From Acetobacterium woodii (GTDB taxonomy: Bacteria > Bacillota > Clostridia > Eubacteriales > Eubacteriaceae): a stretch of DNA of 64,000 bases. The stretch lies in contig JACQZP010000021.1 in NCBI GenBank assembly GCA_016213825.1, forward strand, positions 62,001 through 126,000, written 5' to 3'. The notes beneath the pieces were generated by a model, which saw nothing but the letters and a program-made list of their open reading frames with translations, made no database searches and was not told the DNA's origin. Below, one piece after another: positions 59,880-64,000 of the stretch (the stretch's first letter is position 1; the number at the start of each line of letters is the position of its first letter). The position numbers were made by a program, and so were the translations under genes.

Positions 59880-62474
59880 TCAAAAATGTGATTCACGGTT
59901 TAGTTTATTGACTGCCGCCACCCGATTATTAACCTCTAATTTACTATAAATATTATTGATATGGGTTTTAACCGTGGCCAGTGACACACAGAGTTTTTCA
60001 GCAATCTGGAGATTGGTGCCGCCGGCAGCCAGTTCATCCAGCACTTCCTTTTCCCGTTCGGTCAATGCGTTGATCTGCTTTTTTGCCGGATCGCTCATTT
60101 TCTCGTGTAGGCCTAACTTAGGATCAGCGGCCAGCACCTTTGTAATAAAACTGAACGCTTCTTCGGACAGCTCTTTTTTAAACGCCGTCTTCCCTTCTTT
60201 AAAAACCGTCACTACCGCGTTGCGTTCAAACCAGAAAGGATTGGCAACGCAGTTTTCTGTTGCATAGGTGACCGCTTCAATAAAGAGATTACGGATGACC
60301 CGCTGATCGCCATTGGTCGCCAGCAGTAGTCGTAATTTCAGTAGATCGCCCTCGACGATTTTCAGCTTATTCTGCATTTTCCGGGCTTTAGCGATGAGGT
60401 TTTCGACCAGCTGAAAAGCTTGTTCCCGGTTTCCCTGTTCAAATTGGATACTGATGTAAAGTAACTCACAATCCATATTGTCAACGAAGTCATCGGAGCT
60501 TTCATAGATCTCGGCAAACCTTCGGGCCAGTTCCGGATGCTGCCCCCGATAGATGGGGTAACGCAATAACCGGGCTGAAAAATAACTGTTTTCAAAGGCT
60601 TCCTGACCAATGACTGCCATTAGCAGCTTTTCGGTTTTATCATCTTCCCCGGTGATATAATAGTATTCAGCCAGCGTATACTGATAAGCCCGAAAGATGC
60701 TGGTCGACTGGTGATTGATCATTTTTCGGGTATTTTCCAACATTTCAAAGGCCTGCTCCAGGGCCAGCTGACGGATATAAACCCCGGCAATGCCAATATA
60801 ATAAGAACAGCACAAGGATTTTACCTGGCCGATCATTTTTTCGACATCCTGATAAAGCTCCTGACAGCGGTTTAACTCCCCCAGGTCTTCATAGATCTGC
60901 GCTTTTTCCGTGCGCACAAAAAAACCGATATAGATATTGCCGGTTTTCTGATAAACCGCTTCAGCCACCTCCAGGTAGTCAATGGCCTGGTGAAACTGCG
61001 AATTGGCATAGAGAAAATAAGCTTCCTTAATCAGCAGAAAAGCAATCGTAATCGGATTAAGCGGCAGCTTCTGGATCGCTTCCAGGGGCAAAATTTCAGA
61101 CGTACGGAAATCCCAATCACTGCTATAAAAGAGATTGGATCGCCGGAACGCCTCAAAGGACTGCTCGGTTTTGAGATTTGTTTTAATAAAGGTGTAAATT
61201 TCTTTGCAGGCCGTTTCATCGACACTGGCATAATAATAGAAAAAATACTGATAAGCAAAATCCGGATTTTTGCCAATTTCTGCCAACGGCACCTTCATTA
61301 AATAGGAAAAGGTCAGCGCGGTCTGCGGCATTTTTAAAATCAGGCCCATGATCTGTTCATAAGCTTTGATTTCAAACAGATGATAGAGACATTCCTCCTG
61401 ATCCCCGATTTTTTCATAAATAGTTGCGGCCAGCTGATGGCGTTCGTATTTTATCGTCTGCTCCTGTTTTTCAAACAGGCCTTTCAGGTATTCTGCCAGA
61501 ATGGCGTGATAACGGTAGATCCCGGCCGCTTCGTCAATATTGATGACAAAGAGATTTTTTAACAGAATAGCTTCCATCATCGGGATAAACGGGGTTTGTG
61601 GCAAATACATTTCACAGATATCCTTATTGAAATAACGAAGTACTGCAGTTTCGATCAAAAACTGCTGTTCATCCTCAGACAAATAACCAAAAATTTCTTT
61701 GGTAAGATAATCGCTCAAAACCCGCTCCGACAGTTTCATGCTCCCGATGGCCGAAAGATTCCCCTGTTTTTCAGAAATTGCCAGTAATTGCAGGCCACCA
61801 ATCCACCCTTCGGACAATTGAATCATTGCCGAAATCTCAGCTTCGTCTTTTTTAAGCTGCAGCGTCTTCACCAGAAAGTCCCGACTTTCTTTTTGGGTGA
61901 GACGGATATCGTCCTCTTCGATCAACAACAGCTTGTTCTCAATCGCCAGCTGACCAAGATAAAGGGGCGGCATTTCCCGGGTCAGCAATACCAGATGAAA
62001 CTGATCCGGCATATTTTCGATGAAATAGTCAATCGTCGACACCAGAAAGTGATCCGATACAATTTGAAACTCGTCCAGTACCAGCACAATTTCTTCGTCA
62101 TTTTTTAAGCGACTCAAAAAGTACGGGATCATCTGAAAAAGCATCTCCTGCTGCATATTGCTGTCAAGGAGTTGCTGACAATCAATTTGTTCATCCATCA
62201 AGTCACTGAGGGAATTAATCAGATAGTTCCAGAAAACAAAGGCCTGATTGGCATGTTCATCCAGGGTGATCCACTTCAGGTTTTTAATTCCCCGTTCAAT
62301 GGCAAAGCTTGACATCAGGGTGGTTTTTCCGCAGCCCGCTCCGGCTTTGATAACTGCCACCCGGTAATCCGACAGCTGTTCTAATTGTCCAAACAGCTGC
62401 GCTCGAATCAGATAATTTTTTCGCGGTGCTGGCATTTTATGTTTGACTGAACGAAAGGGCTGGGTATAATCCAC
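59880..62474 (-). CDS. MalT-type LuxR transcriptional regulator
   Basis: An 864-residue ATP-dependent regulator. P-loop AGAGCGKTTLMSSF near residue 46, VLVLDEFQIVSD near 127 (Walker B), helical repeat region about 350-780, and a LuxR DNA-binding domain at the end (LTEREKEVLDELAAGGTN ... SLATVKTHINNIYSKL). The start GTG at 62474 is favoured by the GGAGG 8 bases upstream; a TTG five codons earlier overlaps that site. MalT-type proteins answer to a small ligand through the helical region. Gene target not evident; the nearest genes upstream are ABC-2 permeases on the same strand. Confidence 0.92.
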   Translation of the reverse strand: MDYTQPFRSVKHKMPAPRKNYLIRAQLFGQLEQLSDYRVAVIKAGAGCGKTTLMSSFAIERGIKNLKWITLDEHANQAFVFWNYLINSLSDLMDEQIDCQQLLDSNMQQEMLFQMIPYFLSRLKNDEEIVLVLDEFQIVSDHFLVSTIDYFIENMPDQFHLVLLTREMPPLYLGQLAIENKLLLIEEDDIRLTQKESRDFLVKTLQLKKDEAEISAMIQLSEGWIGGLQLLAISEKQGNLSAIGSMKLSERVLSDYLTKEIFGYLSEDEQQFLIETAVLRYFNKDICEMYLPQTPFIPMMEAILLKNLFVINIDEAAGIYRYHAILAEYLKGLFEKQEQTIKYERHQLAATIYEKIGDQEECLYHLFEIKAYEQIMGLILKMPQTALTFSYLMKVPLAEIGKNPDFAYQYFFYYYASVDETACKEIYTFIKTNLKTEQSFEAFRRSNLFYSSDWDFRTSEILPLEAIQKLPLNPITIAFLLIKEAYFLYANSQFHQAIDYLEVAEAVYQKTGNIYIGFFVRTEKAQIYEDLGELNRCQELYQDVEKMIGQVKSLCCSYYIGIAGVYIRQLALEQAFEMLENTRKMINHQSTSIFRAYQYTLAEYYYITGEDDKTEKLLMAVIGQEAFENSYFSARLLRYPIYRGQHPELARRFAEIYESSDDFVDNMDCELLYISIQFEQGNREQAFQLVENLIAKARKMQNKLKIVEGDLLKLRLLLATNGDQRVIRNLFIEAVTYATENCVANPFWFERNAVVTVFKEGKTAFKKELSEEAFSFITKVLAADPKLGLHEKMSDPAKKQINALTEREKEVLDELAAGGTNLQIAEKLCVSLATVKTHINNIYSKLEVNNRVAAVNKLNRESHF

Positions 62475-62609
62475 TGGGTTCACCTCCAAGGTGTCGTTTT
62501 GCTGCTAAAGCAAATGCATTATTTGCTGTGCACGTAGGATACAATTTGTCAATTTGTTTCATTTTACTTTTTATTCAGCCTGCCGTCAAGGCCACTTCAA
62601 GGCTGTCAA

Positions 62610-63599
62610 TTAGTGGTAAAGATAATCGTTGCGGGTGTTGGCAACGGCAATTACCAGAAAGACTGCCGATATCGCGAATACGTAAACCAACTGAGCGAAG
62701 GTACTTTGACTGAGACTGCCTTTTTCCAGCGCGTTGACAAAATTGATAAAATCCTTTTGTGGCAACAGGTGCAGCAATTTGTCAAACAGGGTGGCCTCTT
62801 TTGACAGCGAATAAAAAGAGCCCGCCAGAATTGAGGTCAGGATGATGATCGCGGAACCCAGCATATTGGCTGTATCGGCCACCTCAAAGAACGAATTCAA
62901 AAACAGCGCAAAGGCCGTGGCCAGTAACGCCAGAACACCGATAAGCCCCGCATAAACCGGCAATGAAAAACCAATATCAATCCCCATCAGAGCGGCTACT
63001 CCCAAAACCAGAAAGCTGGGCACGGCAATGATCAAAAAGATGAATAGCCCATGCCCCAGAAGATAGTGACCAAACGGAAGCGGTGACATGGCAATGCGCC
63101 GGATCAGATGCTTTTCCTTGTCCTCAGCGAAAAACCGGGCATAGAGTACCCCCTGCATCAACAGAAACATCATCATAAATCCCAGAATATTGGTACCGGT
63201 CTGCCTGATCGGACGGTTGTCCGGGGCAAAACCGGTCGGGTTCGCAAGCGCCGTTTCAACCATCGTTTTAAAGGCCGGGTTTTTGATGGTCGTGATCGCA
63301 TCGTTACCGTCTGCGTTAATCGTAACGACGGCATCATAGCGACTTTGTACCAATGCTGACGTTTCCGGTGTCGTTTCCAGAACGGTCACATTAAAATAAG
63401 GGTTCGCCATCAAGGCTGACTCGCGCTCCGACAACACTTGCTGATCGGGCACCACTAGGGCGAGATTGCCCTTTGTTTCGATGTGGGCCGTCAACAGAAT
63501 GGCGGCCGATATCGCAACGATCATTAAAATCAATGAAACCACCAGATACATTTTTTCTTCCCAGAGCCGGTTACAATTATTTTTAAATACTGCTAACAT
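62610..63599 (-). CDS. ABC-2 type transporter permease
   Basis: A 329-residue permease. One membrane helix near the N terminus, an extracytoplasmic loop (about 40-155) and five helices after. The ATPase is not in view and should lie beyond the right edge. The chosen ATG at 63599 overlaps the upstream permease stop by seven bases. Substrate not predictable; such pairs export drugs, lipids or peptides. Confidence 0.86.
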   Translation of the reverse strand: MLAVFKNNCNRLWEEKMYLVVSLILMIVAISAAILLTAHIETKGNLALVVPDQQVLSERESALMANPYFNVTVLETTPETSALVQSRYDAVVTINADGNDAITTIKNPAFKTMVETALANPTGFAPDNRPIRQTGTNILGFMMMFLLMQGVLYARFFAEDKEKHLIRRIAMSPLPFGHYLLGHGLFIFLIIAVPSFLVLGVAALMGIDIGFSLPVYAGLIGVLALLATAFALFLNSFFEVADTANMLGSAIIILTSILAGSFYSLSKEATLFDKLLHLLPQKDFINFVNALEKGSLSQSTFAQLVYVFAISAVFLVIAVANTRNDYLYH

Positions 63600-64000
63600 A
63601 TGCAATCCTCTTTCCTGAATGTTTTCGCGCAAATAATGAAAACCACGATGATAGCCAGAATTAGACCCATCACGGTGGGATAAAACCAGGCAAAATTATG
63701 ATCATAGATCATCGCAAAACTGGCATTGGCCAACCATTTAGCTGGGGACAGATATGAAAGACTCCTTACTACCGCACCATAACCTTCCATGGGAAACAAC
63801 AGACCGCCTAAAATAGCAAAGATGTTAATGACAATACTGAGGATCTGATTGGCTGTGGCTTCGGTTTTAAAAATACAGCAAAACATCACGCCCAGACCCA
63901 CCGAGAAGAGCTCCGTCAAGACCAATAAAATCAGCAGTTGCGGAATCGCATCCACCCGGATCTTAAAAAGTGTGAACGTCAGGACTGCAACCGTGAGATG
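63593..64000 (-). CDS. ABC-2 type permease, N terminus outside the window
   Basis: C-terminal part of a permease with four to five hydrophobic segments (PQLLILLVLTELFSVG, QILSIVINIFAILGGLLFP). The frame is open to the right edge, so the GTG at 63955 is not needed as a start. Ends ...FRKEDCIC and overlaps the next permease. The two likely form a heteromeric channel. Confidence 0.82.
   Translation of the reverse strand, partial: HLTVAVLTFTLFKIRVDAIPQLLILLVLTELFSVGLGVMFCCIFKTEATANQILSIVINIFAILGGLLFPMEGYGAVVRSLSYLSPAKWLANASFAMIYDHNFAWFYPTVMGLILAIIVVFIICAKTFRKEDCIC

Overview
The window looks like a chromosomal segment of an anaerobic, motile, Gram-positive Clostridia-type bacterium, most plausibly an Acetobacterium/Eubacterium-like acetogen. 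This is an inference. It rests on clostridial ChW repeats in two secreted proteins, a T-box-controlled trp operon, Shine-Dalgarno sites of the AGGAGG type on nearly every gene, a GlpA/GlpB-like/DUF1667 flavoprotein set, an Fe-S aldo/keto reductase and O2-sensing bacteriohemerythrin. No rRNA, tRNA, CRISPR array, transposase or prophage gene was seen. Both ends cut genes: a chemoreceptor at the left and an ABC-2 permease at the right.

Layout. 0-8.7 kb: truncated chemoreceptor, bacteriohemerythrin, a 1349-residue secreted ChW/beta-helix/Ig/leucine-rich protein, YciI-like protein, ZIP metal transporter, low-complexity hypothetical. 8.8-11.6 kb: dhaKLM (PEP-dependent dihydroxyacetone kinase). 11.6-19.1 kb: a complete trp operon (trpE-G-D-C-F-B-A, minus strand) behind a promoter and a tryptophan T-box leader. 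19.1-22.8 kb: acetyltransferase, lipase, RsgA-type GTPase, zinc-ribbon hypothetical. 22.9-27.5 kb: a poly-HAMP chemoreceptor facing CheX and a receiver-CheX fusion. 27.5-29.6 kb: cold-response group (DEAD-box helicase, 52-residue basic protein, CspA). 29.9-41.8 kb: DHH phosphoesterase, ribokinase, DUF3089 lipoprotein, arylamine N-acetyltransferase, CstA, TraX-like protein, RecQ, VanZ-like protein, universal stress protein. 41.9-50.8 kb: diguanylate cyclase, glycosyltransferase with dCMP deaminase, Maf, secreted lipoprotein, small helix-hairpin-helix-like protein, ChW/SGNH hydrolase. 50.9-57.7 kb: a SorC-regulated catabolic locus. 57.8-64 kb: Fe-S aldo/keto reductase with a TetR regulator, MalT/LuxR-type giant regulator, two ABC-2 permeases.

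The most unusual item is the SorC locus. A divergent regulator with two near-identical operators flanks a sigma-A promoter. The promoter drives an APH-fold kinase, a 1019-residue protein that joins two class II aldolase domains (the first lacking metal ligands), a BON-like segment, a GlpA-type FAD dehydrogenase and a [2Fe-2S] BFD-like domain, then a GlpB-like flavoprotein and a DUF1667 protein. Read as chemistry this is kinase, polyol-phosphate dehydrogenase and ketose-1-phosphate aldolase, a self-contained route from an unknown polyol to dihydroxyacetone phosphate. An internal Shine-Dalgarno plus ATG in the fusion could also yield a free dehydrogenase.

The second theme is a family of dispersed 50-250 bp imperfect palindromes without coding capacity (called A here) in at least seven intergenic places, including inside the dha and trp operons. 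Related elements (B) and an unrelated palindrome (C) occur in the trp region. Several regulatory sites can be read directly: a TetR operator pair, a ribokinase operator, the trp T-box and numerous intrinsic terminators.
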